The notes under the pieces are model-generated. The model was not told the origin of the DNA, did not search any database, and was given only the letters and a program-made list of their open reading frames with translations. Position numbers and translations under genes: made by a program. This document shows, piece after piece, positions 34,455 to 44,880 of a stretch of 64,000 nt of DNA. Within the stretch, counting starts at the first letter, position 1. The number at the start of each line of letters is the position of its first letter. Location: the NCBI GenBank assembly GCA_032207245.1, contig CM063509.1:2365181-2429180 (forward strand). Reading direction: 5' to 3'. The DNA is from Pardosa pseudoannulata. Its lineage: Eukaryota > Arthropoda > Arachnida > Araneae > Lycosidae.

Positions 34455-35475
34455 GTCTCCTCTACACTATGGCCCATTACTGACCATTGCAGTGCTCACC
34501 CTGACAGTGGCCTTGGTACAAGGGTTGACGGGCTGCATCGAGTTACTGTGCCACTCAATGAGCAGAGCTGGTGGATGCGTCCATAGGGTCTATTGCGAAC
34601 TTTGGTAGCGCATGCTGGCTGTCTTTGATCTTTGGAGAAAAATCGCTTCCGAAGCCATCCTCCGCCAAGGCCATTTTATCGTCTGCCATCGTCGACCTCG
34701 ATAAGCCATACGCCCTCCACACAGTGGTAATGGCTTGCAATGGACCATACTGTGGAGGGGCCTTTAGAAAAACCGCTTCCGAAGCCATCCTCCGCCAAGG
34801 CCATTTTATCGTCTGCCATCGTCGACTTTCATAAGCCATACTGTGGAGGGGCCTTTAGAAAAACCACTTCCGAAGCCATCCTCCGCCAAGGCCATTTTGT
34901 CGTCTACCATCGTCGACCTCGATAAGCTATACGTCCTCACACAGTGTAATGGCTTGTAATGAACTATACTGTGGAGGGGCCTTTAGAAAAACCGCTTCCG
35001 AAGCCATCCTCCGCCAAGGCCATTTTATCGTCTGCCATCGTCGACTTTCATAAGCCATACCCCTCCAGAGGGTGGTAATAGCTTGAAGTGGACCATAGTG
35101 TGAAGGGGCCTTTAGAAAAACCACTTCCGAAGCCATCCTCCGCCAAGGCCATTTTGTCGTCTACCATCGTCGACCTCGATAAGCTATACGTCCTCACACA
35201 GTGTAATGGCTTGTAATGAACTATACTGTGGAGGGGCCTTTAGAAAAACCGCTTCCGAAGCCATCCTCCGCCAAGGCCATTTTGTCGTCTACCATCGTCG
35301 ACCTCGATAAGCTATACGTCCTCACACAGTATAATGGCTTGTAATGAACTATACTGTGGAGGGGCCTTTAGAAAAACCGCTTCCGAAGCCATCCTCCGCC
35401 AAGGCTATTTTATCGTCTACCATCGTCGACCCTACCCCTTCCACACAGTGTTATGGTCACAGCGTGAAAGGCCTA
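34455..35475. repeat. Tandem array derived from a foldback-type element end
   Basis: Seven units begin GAAGCCATCCTCCGCCAAGG at 34651, 34781, 34872, 35000, 35119, 35257 and 35385, spaced 91-138 bp. Each has a CATTTT(A/G)TCGTCT.CCATCGTCGAC block and a GTGGAGGGGCCTTTAGAAAAACC block. Several contain CCCTCCACACAGT facing ACTGTGGAGGGG, a 12 bp stem. The array is preceded at 34456 by CTCCTCTACACTATGGCC, the inverted form of that unit end. The array therefore looks like the tandemly amplified right end of an inverted-repeat element. A single-unit copy lies at 56526-57545. Open frames across the units are by-products. Confidence 0.85.
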
Positions 35476-36117
35476 AACAGTATATGTACGCACTTTGGAA
35501 GTTTTAAAAGTCTTTTGCCAACAATTTTCTTTTTTCAAGTTTATTCTATTAAAAAGGAAGACTTATACCTTCCAACCATTAATGTAAATCTGTAAAATTT
35601 TCCAACTTGATATTTATAATTAGACTAACAGTTCTTGCCTCCATTATCTATTGCCCAAACCGAAATTTAATGAATCCCTAAGAGTTTTGGCTGAGAGACA
35701 AAGAACAAACAGCTGATAAATATTAATGCCGCCGAATTTCCATACTGGGACAAAAATCGCTTAACTAACAGGCCACTGTAGTCAGAAGCGTATGATACCG
35801 TTAATTAGAGACAGAATGTGCAATTCTTTATCTAGAGATACGGGTAATCCAATTACACAAACAGCCATTAGTCATCAAATGTTGTTATTGAATACATGCA
35901 TTATAATGCACGGTATTTATTGATTTTATCTCCCTCTGAAGCATGTCGGTACCGTTTGTAGTAACTGTACGTGCGACCCAGTTCATCTTTTATTACATAC
36001 CGCCGACTGATGGGTTACATTAACTACAATTAACCGTTCGGATAACAGATTTTATCGTCATAACTGCCGTGACATACTTTGCTGCATTGACTCAATAGGT
36101 TTTTTCCCTCTCTTGAG
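35476..36117. other. Unassigned region
   Basis: No gene or repeat was recognised. Confidence 0.35.
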
Positions 36118-36920
36118 CTTGAATTTAAAACTTCGATATCCATCCCTTCTCCCCCTTTTCGAGCTTTAAATGCCATCCTTTCGAGCCCCATTTTTCCCGG
36201 TTAAGAGTAGGCGATTAAATTTATCAACTTAAGTCATAATAAATAGGTAAAAATAACATTTTTTTATCCGTATGACGTCATTCCATCTCATTGAATCTTT
36301 TCTTATTTTAAATTGTTTAAATATCGTCTGCATTATTTCCATCCGTTTTATCGCTGAAATTAGATAGGACGTCAACTATTTTCTTTTATATTTGGCTTCA
36401 ATAATAGATTAGGTACATAGGTGATCATTTTAAATTTAACCATCCATTACTTTTTGTTGGTTTGGTTTGGTTTGGAGCGCTACGGTCTACTGTTTTGCAC
36501 ACGAGGGCTAATGAGACCGGGACCTACGGTTTAAAGCCGATTCCGAACGGCTACAAGCATCCATGCCAGCAGCGGGATTCGAACCCGCGAACTCCGGTTC
36601 CGAAGAGCAGCGCTCTACCATTCGGCCATCGTTCGGCACTTTTTGTTGCAATAAAAATTTGATCACCGGTATTCACAACAAATTCTACCTACCTCCAGGG
36701 TGTAGTGGAAACGATAATTTCATTCCTTGACTTCCATTCATTACTGTGGCAAATAAATGGGGAAGAACTCAGCGATCATTTCGACGTAGCTAAGGAAACT
36801 TTGAATTGTCTTTCTTAATGAATTCGACGTGATTCTAAACTGCATTCACAGTATCGGGAGACTTTGGAGGAGTGTGAAGATAAACAAATTATCGAACGTG
36901 TACTCGATAATTCTCAGCCT
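36118..36920 (+). mobile_element. Non-autonomous Helitron, interrupted and truncated at both ends
   Basis: Plus-strand orientation. The body matches the family (TTTAAAACTTCGATATCCA, TTCCCGGTTAAGAG, GACGTCA and CTTCAATAATAGATTAGGTA blocks). A SINE is inserted at 36460-36637. After it, the module GGTGTAGTGGAAACGATAA to GGGGAAGAACT is shared with 48897-49638 but not with 39951-40857, which has a different module there. The 3' hairpin and CTAG are lost next to the hAT at 36932. Confidence 0.78.
36460..36637 (-). mobile_element. tRNA-derived SINE, well preserved copy
   Basis: The insert has a perfect 11 bp target duplication, ACTTTTTGTTG (36449-36459 and 36638-36648). On the minus strand it starts GCCGAACGATGGCCGAATGG (box A), followed by GCTGCTCTTCGGAACCGGAG and GGGTTCGAATCCCGC (box B). 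The tRNA-unrelated body runs through CGTTCGGAATCGGCTTTAAA and GGTCCCGGTCTCATTAGCC, and it ends in a (CCAAA)n tail. SINEs of this type are transcribed by RNA polymerase III and mobilised by LINE proteins. It sits inside a Helitron. Confidence 0.93.
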
Positions 36921-36931
36921 TTTTTTTTTAT

Positions 36932-37802
36932 CAGGGTTGGCATGATTTAAATCAGTTTATTCGAGGGTTGGAAAAAAATCATGATTTAAAAAAATAATAA
37001 TAAAAAAAATCAGATTTAATTGATATAAGTCAGATTTTTTTTTTAAAATTTAAATCGGATTTCTTTGATTTTTTTCTGAATACTCATTTTAATTGTTGTT
37101 TTTATGTTTTTTGCAATATACATAGAATAGTTTGTTATAAGTAGTAACATCTTATCTATCTAGTATATTCAGCACACTGATTACCTAAAATTAAATGTAT
37201 AAATTTTAATCAAAATACATTCCATTATTTTGTAATTGGATTGTGTAAACTCAATAAGATATCAATTTAAAGACCAAATTAAATATTCTTTTAATGCAAA
37301 CTATTTATTTAAAAAAAAAATTCACAATTAATTCAATATTTTTTAAGCATTGAATTATGGATTTAACTATTTTTAATAAAAACACTCGCTTTGATGCATT
37401 ATCCACTCCTCATTGGTTACGAAGGCTAGAACGAACGATACCAAAAGAAGAAAACTGTCTTTCCATTCCAGCAGATGAAGCCACGGCTGTTGTTATTTGG
37501 TAGAAGACAAACAGGATTTCGAGTTCTGTCAGACTCTCTTTACCTCCCATTACATAAAATGAATTCCACCAGTCATAATTCATCATCGTACTACCCCTAC
37601 TGCATATTTTCTGTAACAACCCCTCCATTCTTGGAAATCACATGCTATCTGTTGATACTTATTTACTTATTGGTATTACTCTGCTGACGGATTCCCAATT
37701 CTCCTGTCTTTGGAATATAGGTTTTAAAATAAGTGAAAAAAATTATTTAAATCAAGATTAAATCATGAATGAAATCAACTGATTTAAATCATGCCAACCC
37801 TG
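36932..37802 (-). mobile_element. hAT-1 deletion derivative, copy 4, with a compound left end
   Basis: The left side carries two termini in series: CAGGGTTGGCATGATTTAAA at 36932, then GAGGGTTGGAAAAAAATCAT at about 36963. The first is normally the opposite end of the element. The right end is CATGCCAACCCTG. This suggests a nested or rearranged insertion of about 840-870 bp. No 8 bp duplication is evident. Confidence 0.85.
37410..37628 (-). pseudogene. hAT-1 transposase C-terminal fragment
   Basis: The minus-strand reading has YDWWNSFYVMGGKE, LEILFVF, TTAVASSAGMERQFSSFGIV and RSSLRNQ, with the dimerisation-domain hallmarks. The final LFLK helix is out of frame here. No catalytic part is present. 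Confidence 0.8.
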
Positions 37803-38526
37803 ATTTCTACAGTGTGATTCTTCAAGAACGATGCTAATTCTCAAAGTAATATCCCCTTTCAACGCTTGAACTCAGAACGTGAAAAGAAAATGGATTCAGA
37901 AGGCTCGATTTTCCGATGCCAATCGAGCGAGCCGAGTTTTGAAAGGCCATAAAGAAGCATAAAAGTGCTTGATGACTTCATTTAAGGCTAAATTAACCCA
38001 TATTCCCCGTGTGAGCGAACGAAAGGCAACTTGCGTAGCCATAACAAGGCATCGGAAAGAGAGAACCTACTTTTGTTTTTAATGCTGGCTGTGCCATTAC
38101 CCCGATCTGTGCGGGCGGGCAATCAATGAATAAAAATCATGCTAATGCAGCACCAGCAGGGCACGGCGGCAGACGTATGCATCCTGTCGGAAGCGACGTG
38201 GCGCAGAATGTTTCGTGTATAATTGGTCGTTGCTCTCGGACACCTAAATTGATTTTGAAATAGACATTTTTGGCTCTTTTATTTACTTTGATGTTAAAGG
38301 AAACACTAACAAAAATTACTTTATTCCAAATGATTTAAAAAGCAGCTTGTCTGTACGCAGGTGCGGCTGTTCTATTTAAACTATAGAGTCCGCCAAAGAA
38401 AAGCTAAGAAAAAGATTTATTTACAAATAAAATAAATTTTGAAAAGTATGTGTTTTTCTTAGAATTCTCGAATTTTCCTTAGAATCCCCCCTTCGATTTG
38501 TCCCGATCCTTTAATAATTAGGATAC
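37803..38526. other. Unassigned region
   Basis: No gene or repeat was recognised. Confidence 0.35.
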
Positions 38527-38527
38527 A

Positions 38528-38700
38528 CGATGGCCGAATGGATAGGGCGCTGCTTTTTGGTATTAGATTTGTTCGAGCTCCTGCGTTGCAAGCTCTTGTT
38601 TGTATTTATGAGCGCCATCTGGCGAAAATTGTCGCTTGTTGGTCGTCACCTAGAGCAGACGTTCGGTTCTATGGGGATCCGAACCTGCTATTGTGAAAAC
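38528..38700 (+). repeat. tRNA-like (box A) sequence, possible SINE fragment
   Basis: CGATGGCCGAATGGATAGGG at 38528-38547 is an excellent box A, nearly identical to the SINE head. No box B follows at the normal distance, and the downstream sequence does not match the SINE body. It is therefore either a different SINE or a chance tRNA-like head, and not a functional tRNA gene. Confidence 0.35.
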
Positions 38701-38874
38701 TCCCTCTTTGGGATTTAATTATGCTTCTTATCGTTGAAGTATTGGCTTTAGTTGGTTTTGCAATAAATATGATTAAGATGCAGTCTGCTCTCGTTCATTT
38801 GCTAGTTATGTTTATTTGACTTCCATTTTGGGAACTGAGCTTCGGCGCCAACAAGATTATAATAAATATATACG

Positions 38875-39147
38875 TACCCAGAGAGCAAATTTAGTTTGCA
38901 GCAAACTTGCAGCTAGTTCAGCATAAGTCAGTAAGTTTGAAACAAGACTGCAGCAAGTCTAAGAATTTTCGCTTGCTTCAAGGTTGTCCTGACAAGGTTG
39001 CCACAGTTTTGCAGCAAAATGGCATTGCAAAGGAGTGGTCGCTTTATGTTCCTTTTAGCTTGCAGGATATTTGCTACAAGTTTGATATGACAAGCTATTA
39101 TCCAGAAAAAAATCAAACTTGCTGCAAGTATGCATGCTATCTGGGTA
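38875..39147. mobile_element. 273 bp MITE with ACCCAGATAGCA-type ends
   Basis: The left end TACCCAGAGAGCAAA and the inverted right end TACCCAGATAGCATG match closely. Both sub-terminal regions contain palindromic AGTTTGCAGCAAACT / AACTTGCTGCAAG motifs, repeated through the element. The ends fall on TA, so a TA target is possible. No coding role is indicated for the open frame that spans it (38907-39239). Confidence 0.7.
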
Positions 39148-39207
39148 AGGACTGCCGTAAGGGTTGCTGTATTAATTTGAGAATTAAATTGAAATGGGAG
39201 AAACACA

Positions 39208-39357
39208 TCGTCGTGGTAATTTCCTCGCTACGCTTCTAGTAGAGTTAGTGGGTTCGAGACCCGATCTTGGCATAGATGTTCCTAGCCGTCTGGAATCAGG
39301 GTTAAGCAGTAGATGCCGGATTTATTAGCCTGCATACTGTAAAAAAATAGATCGTAG
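39208..39357 (+). mobile_element. tRNA-derived SINE, diverged copy
   Basis: A box-B-like GGGTTCGAGACCC is followed by TGGCATAGATGTTCC, AGCCGTCTGGAATC and TTATTAGCC, which align block by block with the SINE body at 59615-59784. The box A region is poorly kept and the tail is replaced by an A-run. Confidence 0.65.
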
Positions 39358-39950
39358 TTTCCAAACTGAATTTCCGTTACTTTACAAATAAAGAATAATC
39401 TTTTGAGGGAAAGGGGAACTTTTACTTTTGAAAAGATTATTGCACGAAACACAATCCTATTTTTAACTTTAATTCTAAAACTACTTATTTTATGCATATT
39501 TTATAACTCTTGATTCACGTTTTGTGATGTAAATCAGGAAATCCCTCGGGTCGTGATCCAGTGAATGCTGTTGATACGTACAGTGGTGCACGTATTGACT
39601 GAGATCTATTTTCCCCACATGGAAAATAAAAGAAGAAAGAAGCGTGTCTATTTTGAATACTGTTTTGATTCGGCGAATATCGAGCAAAGTTATTTTGCAC
39701 CCGCAAGGTTAAATACAACTTAAGGTGAATACTAATTAACTGTCGCTACTTAATAGCCCGACTTCAAAGTGAGCTCAATGATTCGTGATTTACTGTTGAA
39801 CGCGGAGCAGTCGTTTACTTTCGAAGCAGCACGTTCTTTTTAAGCAATTTCAAATCGAAGATTTTTCTTGTGTTTTAACTTGTCATATCGTTTTGGATTA
39901 ATATCGTAAATACAGGGAGATTTTAGGATGTCTTCCCCATTCTTATTTAA
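39358..39950. other. Unassigned region
   Basis: No gene or repeat was recognised. Confidence 0.35.
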
Positions 39951-40857
39951 CTAACCTATAGCCTGTCATATGACGGGATCAGTGAAATTTTTTAATTTCC
40001 AGAATTGTAAAGTACCCCATGAGGCAGGTGAAAAATGGTTTGTTCTTTGACTGAGAATGATATGGTACACGCTCAGGAATTTGTTCATCTTCATACTTCT
40101 CTAAAGTCTCCCGATACTGTGAATGCAGTTTAGAATCAAGTTCAATACATTGAGTCAAACCGTGTGGTTATGTATGAAAAACAAACAGACAAATTTCTTA
40201 ATTTTCAAAGATATACATATAACTTAAACGCTAGATATTTATTGATCCGTGAAAAAGACTCCTATACTTTTATGAAAAGTATTGGTTGTCAATACCGATG
40301 ATAAAGTTTTCATTGCAACAAAAAAATAATCGATGATTCAATTAAAAATGATCCCATATGTATCTAATCTATTATTGAAGCCAAAGAGAAAAGAAAATTA
40401 TTGACGTCATACCTTAGTTCAGGGATAAAACGGATAAAAATAAGGCAGACGATATTTAAATAATTTAAAACAAGAAACGATTCGATGAAACGGAATGACA
40501 TCATAATGCTAGAAAAAATGTTATTTTTACCTAGTTAATATGGGATAAATGGAATCGCCTGCTCTTGACCGGGGAAAATAGGGATCGTAACGACGGCACT
40601 AAACGCTCGAAAAGGAGGGAAGGGGTGGATTTCGAACGTTTTAAAGACGACAGTATTTTTGTCTGTGATAGGAAGCCTATTTATGCCAATTTATTTTAGA
40701 ATGGAACGGATAGTTTAGGAGAAGATACACTTGACTCGCTTCGATTTTTGCTACCTCTAACTTGTCAAGAATCCAGTAGGGATGCCTCTATCCATTCCAG
40801 GTCCGACCGCTTCCTAAATTCGAGGACAGATAACTTAGGCTATTATTATAGAGGGGA
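39951..40857 (-). mobile_element. Non-autonomous Helitron, full-length reference copy
   Basis: The minus-strand 5' end is TCCCCTCTATAATAATAGCC preceded by A. The 3' end has the palindrome TGATCCCGTCATATGACAGG, then CTATAGGTTAG, in place of the CTATATGCTAG seen at 22748 and 53325. Helitrons are rolling-circle elements recognised by a 5' TC, a 3' hairpin about 10 nt before CTRR, insertion between A and T, and no target duplication. All apply across the family. About 907 bp with no Rep/helicase sequence, so it depends on an unseen autonomous partner. Conserved interior blocks are TAACCGGGGAAAA, TGACGTCAT and GGATTTCGAACGTTTTAAAG. Confidence 0.82.
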
Positions 40858-41149
40858 TTTTAAAGTACTTTGTCTGTACATAATAGCAAATAAATCTCGT
40901 ATTACGTAAGTTTATTTTTTTGCGAATGACCCCCTATGAAAGATGTTCCAAAATTTTTTCAGAACAAGAAATACTAAGAGTTGTTTTTTTTTCCACGGCG
41001 CTCTAATTGCAATATTTCTACTACGCTTATCAGGCAAAGATAACATTTTAGTGGACAAATAAAAAAAAAAGTGGAAACCAAAAAAATAAAAAAAAACATA
41101 CGAATTATATGCAAACACAGCAAAATGTGTTCTAGCCTTCGACTTAATA
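40858..41149. other. Unassigned AT-rich DNA
   Basis: No gene or repeat was recognised. Confidence 0.35.
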
Positions 41150-41590
41150 TGTTTCAGTATTCCAAATATTATAAAAAATTATTCTTTGTTGAAAAACCTC
41201 GTTACTAGGTCTAATGTAAAGCCGCGAAAATGGTGATGTCAACATGTTTATTCCCATCACATCTGACGAGGAAAACAAACTCTCTCTGTGATTATTTCAT
41301 AGAGAATAGAGTCCTTTTTTATATAAAAAGATCAAATGACATCCTGCGATTCGTATGAACGAATGTGGAACACGGGATTTTCAAGGAAAATGAGCGAGGA
41401 TTAAACCAACATTTAATTTGAAAAAGAAAAATTAATTAAAAAATTAAAACACTTGCAACACATATCGTATCTTGAGGTGATTAGTGAAAGAATAATTAAC
41501 ATTTTGGTATCTGCTTAATATATAATATTAATAGCTTAATAGGGTAACGAATATTTCCAATTAGAAAATTTCCTTTCTACTTTCTCACGA
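41150..41590 (+). repeat. Dispersed repeat B, copy 1
   Basis: It aligns with the reverse complement of 44480-44880. Shared blocks are CCTCGTTAC.AGGTCTA, GAGGAAAACAAACTCTC, TGATTATTTCA, AAAAGATCAAATGACATCCT and TATCTTGA(G/A)GTGATTAG. The class is not recognised. Confidence 0.65.
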
Positions 41591-41650
41591 AGTTAAATGG
41601 CTACTAATTGAAGAAAATATGGCTTTAAGAAAAAATTTAGCATTTTATTA

Positions 41651-42431
41651 CAGTGGACTCCGTTTAATGTGATCGCAGTTAATGTTACCAATCGCTTATT
41701 ATTATCGAAATCACTGGGTCCCGATTTTCTCTATTCACTTGTATGTTAAAATTGTTGTTTCATCGGTTAATGTTATCAGTTTTCGAACTTCATTTTAACT
41801 GGCAAAGGAATATTCACAATCTATTCAGAAAGAACCCGTCCTTTCTTTTCCTTCGCTGTTGTTTGAATTTTTGAAAATACTCCCTCTTCCAACCTAGGGA
41901 AATAGGGAATAAACAAAGGAGTGGGTTATGACACGTTCCTGGAATTTTTCAGAAATACGCACACCCTGCTGGTGGTCAGTGGTTGTCAGATAATCAGAAG
42001 GCAACACATTCTTATCGGAACCGAGAAGGAACGTATTCCCATTTTATGTCTTGTTCGCTCACATGCAGTTTGTCGATATGGAAGCCAGAAAACGAAATGA
42101 TTTAACGTTAAGACAAAAGATCGAAATTTTAAATCGTTATGACAGGTTGATTAAGATGACGAACAATTTATCAATGAGTTCTTAGAAAAAATGGTAAATA
42201 GTCAACAATGGATCCATTTTTTTTAATTATTTATACAATTCTTATGTTTTAACGGATAATATACATAAATGCAGGATAATATAAGGTGTGTGTTTTTATT
42301 TTGTTTTGAAATGTAGTACGTGTGAATTAAACGGGGGGGGGGTAAATTTGTCTAATTTTGCATATCGTTTATTGTTATTAAAATTAGTGTGATCAGTGTC
42401 CCAAACTGATTACATTAATCGGAGTCCACTG
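41651..42431 (+). mobile_element. Tigger-like element (family 2), complete copy
   Basis: A 781 bp element with left end CAGTGGACTCCGTTTAATG and inverted right end CATTAATCGGAGTCCACTG. It is flanked by TA at 41649-41650 and 42432-42433. It retains only the beginning of a transposase gene (42078 onward). Blocks shared with 6981-9246 and 58739-59245 include GGGTCCCGATTTTCT, ACACCCTGCTGGTGG and TTGCATATCGTTTA. Confidence 0.9.
42078..42184 (+). pseudogene. Tigger transposase N-terminal HTH remnant (CENP-B type)
   Basis: From ATG 42078 the frame reads MEARKRNDLTLRQKIEILNR, continues YDRLIKM, and then meets a stop. The pattern KR..LTL..K.EI...YD is that of the first HTH of the CENP-B/pogo DNA-binding domain that binds the transposon ends. 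The two other copies have TGA where this copy has the leucine codon. The second HTH and the DDE domain are deleted. Confidence 0.75.
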
Positions 42432-42649
42432 TATTTACAAGAATAACAATACTCAAGTTATTTATATAAGATATATAATAAAACAATAATGTTTTTTTCA
42501 TTAAATAAAATCATTAACTACACACAAATTGCACAACTTACCACAAATTAAATACAGCTTTTAAATAATTTTTAATTTCATTTCCTACAGGTGAATTGTA
42601 AAGCTTCAGGTTTTATTTTTATGTGCAGAAGTAACCATTTGTACTGTCA

Positions 42650-42900
42650 GCTGATAACGGTAGTTAACTCTGATTTTCAGCATTCCAAATTCTATGAAAA
42701 ATATAACATTTCTTCAAAAAGCTTCGTTACCTAGTCTGATTATAATGTATCTTGAAGTGAATGTTTAGGTTATAAAATATTATATACTCAACATTTTGAA
42801 TAGTGCAATAAACGCAACTGAACGCCTTAGATATTATGGTAATAAATTCCTTCGATTAAAGAATTTCATTTTCGACTTCCCAGGTTAATAAATTACGAGT
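42650..42900 (+). repeat. Dispersed repeat B, copy 2 (partial)
   Basis: Matches include CATTCCAAATTCTATGAAAAATA, GCTTCGTTACCTAGTCT and GTATCTTGAAGTGA, each also seen in copies 1 and 3. The central 200 bp are missing. Confidence 0.45.
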
Positions 42901-43331
42901 TGAATTGTAAAATAATACCCTGAGAACAGAATATAAAATTAATAGAATATTACAGAATATATCACCTTTTTTACTAAATATTTTTTAACTGCTATGCGCG
43001 AATAATATAATTTTTATATTTGCATAATGAGTCTAATAAATAGGGTAAATTACATCAAAATTTTAATTCGTATGTCTTCGAATATGCTAAAGAATTTACC
43101 TTTTGCAGCAGTTGAACTGTTCTCGTATGTTGGATTTTCTTGCATGTCAACATTGCAATGCACATGCGCGCCAACGTCATATTTTGTGTGGAATACCGCC
43201 ATTTTGACAGACGATAGTTCGCTATCATAAATGACGTGAGCAAAAAGTGATGTTAAAATCCGAAGATCACAATTAATTTTTCTCGCGTTTTTTTTTAATC
43301 TAAATTAATGGCTGTAAATAATTGTATAAAT

Positions 43332-44206
43332 CAGGGTTGGCATGATTTAAATCAGTTGATTTTTTTTGAAAAAAATCATTGATTTAAATCAGTTGATTTT
43401 TTTTTGAAAAAATCATTGATTTAAATCAGTTGATTTTTTTTTTGAAAAAATCATTGATTTAAATCATTTTTTTTCACTTCTTTTAATCTATATTCCAAAG
43501 ATAGGAGAATTGGGAATCAGTAGGCACAGTAATACAAATAAATAAGTACATGAGTGTAAATAGACAGCATGTGCTTTCCAAGAATTTAGAAGTTGTTATC
43601 AGAAAGTACTAGTAGGGGTAGCGTACAATAATTGATTATACTGGTGGAATTTATTTTATGTCATGGGAGTTAAAGAGAATATTACAGAATTAGAAATCCC
43701 GTTTGTCTACCCAATAACAACATCCGTGGCTTCATCTGCCGGAATGGAAAGACAGTTTTCTTCCTTTGGTATGGTTCGTTCTAGCCTTCGTAACCAATAA
43801 GGAGTGGATAAAGCATCAACGCAAGTGTTTTTATTGAAATAATTAAATCCATGATTCGGTGAAAAAATATTGGTTCTTAAAAATATTGAAATAATTGTAA
43901 TTTGTTTTTTTAAATAGTTTGCATTAAAAGAATATTTAATTTGTTCTGTAAATTGACATCTTATTTAATTTGCACTATCCAATGACAAAATAATGGAATG
44001 TATTTAGATTAAAATTTATATATTTAATTTTAGGTAATCAGTGTGTAGAATATACTAAATAGATAAGATGATACTTCTTGTAACAAACTATTCTATGTAT
44101 ATTGCAAAAAACACAAAAACAACAATTAAAATTAGTATTCAGAAAAAAATCAAATAAATCTGATTTTTTTTATTTAATAAAAAATCATGATTTTTTTCCA
44201 ACCCTG
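43332..44206 (+). mobile_element. hAT-1 deletion derivative, copy 5, with expanded sub-terminal repeat
   Basis: An 875 bp element with ends CAGGGTTGGCATG and CCAACCCTG. The target duplication GTATAAAT / GTATGAAT matches at 7 of 8 positions (43324-43331 and 44207-44214). The sub-terminal unit ATTTAAATCAGTTGATTTT plus GAAAAAATCATTG is present three times at 43347-43465, against once in other copies. The plus-strand dimerisation-domain segment at about 43630-43850 is frameshifted but keeps ASSAGMERQFSSFG. Confidence 0.93.
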
Positions 44207-44479
44207 GTATGAATTTATGTTGTGTGTATAAATAAGAAAGGAAAAGAAACAGCTGGTCCGTCGATTTCTTTAAAAAGGAAGAGTGATACAACATAGTATT
44301 TAAAATTAACTATAGAATTGTATAATTAAAATTAGTATCAGTCACGTTAACGGTGTTATTCTAGCAAATAATTATAGGTTATATATTTTTTTCCGTTCCC
44401 GCTTTCTTCAATTCGTCATCTTTTAATCTGGAGAGAAAGTAAAAACTGAAATATTTCAAATAGAAAAATTCATTACTGT

Positions 44480-44880
44480 ATGAGGTACATTATTTCACGG
44501 CAAAGCTTTTAGCCATGTTTATTGTACTGCTCAGAATGTTGATTAGACAGCTACTAATCACTTCAAGATATGGTATCGATTGCAATGATTCTTTACAAAT
44601 TAAATGTCGCATTGTACCTCTGCTCGTTTTCCTTCCAAATGCTGTAAACCATCTCCGTTCATACGAAACTCAGGATGTCATTTGATCTTTTTGTAAAAAA
44701 CGAATCTATTCTCTTTGAAATAATCACCCGGAGAGTTTGTTTTCCTCATCAGTAGAGATTTAATGAGGAAGGGAAAAAAACTCCGGCTCTTTACAGAGAA
44801 CATCGCTGCATTACGTTGTAACTAGACCTGGTAACGAGGCTTTTGTACGGAGTGTTACTTTTTCATAAGATTTAGATACC
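44480..44880 (-). repeat. Dispersed repeat B, copy 3 (inverted)
   Basis: The reverse complement of copy 1. The two form imperfect inverted repeats about 3 kb apart that bracket a Tigger-like and a hAT element. Confidence 0.65.

Noticed and set aside
34455..35475. CRISPR-like array of regularly spaced repeats
   Set aside because: Units are contiguous, about 91-138 bp, with no unique spacers, and derive from a transposon end in eukaryotic DNA.
36460..36637. Functional tRNA gene, because box A and box B are both good (also at 52222 and 59615)
   Set aside because: The anticodon arm does not fold properly. A shared tRNA-unrelated body, a (CCAAA)n tail and target duplications show a SINE.
38907..39239. 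110-codon cysteine-containing frame
   Set aside because: It lies over the 273 bp MITE and follows its palindromic repeats. No domain fits.
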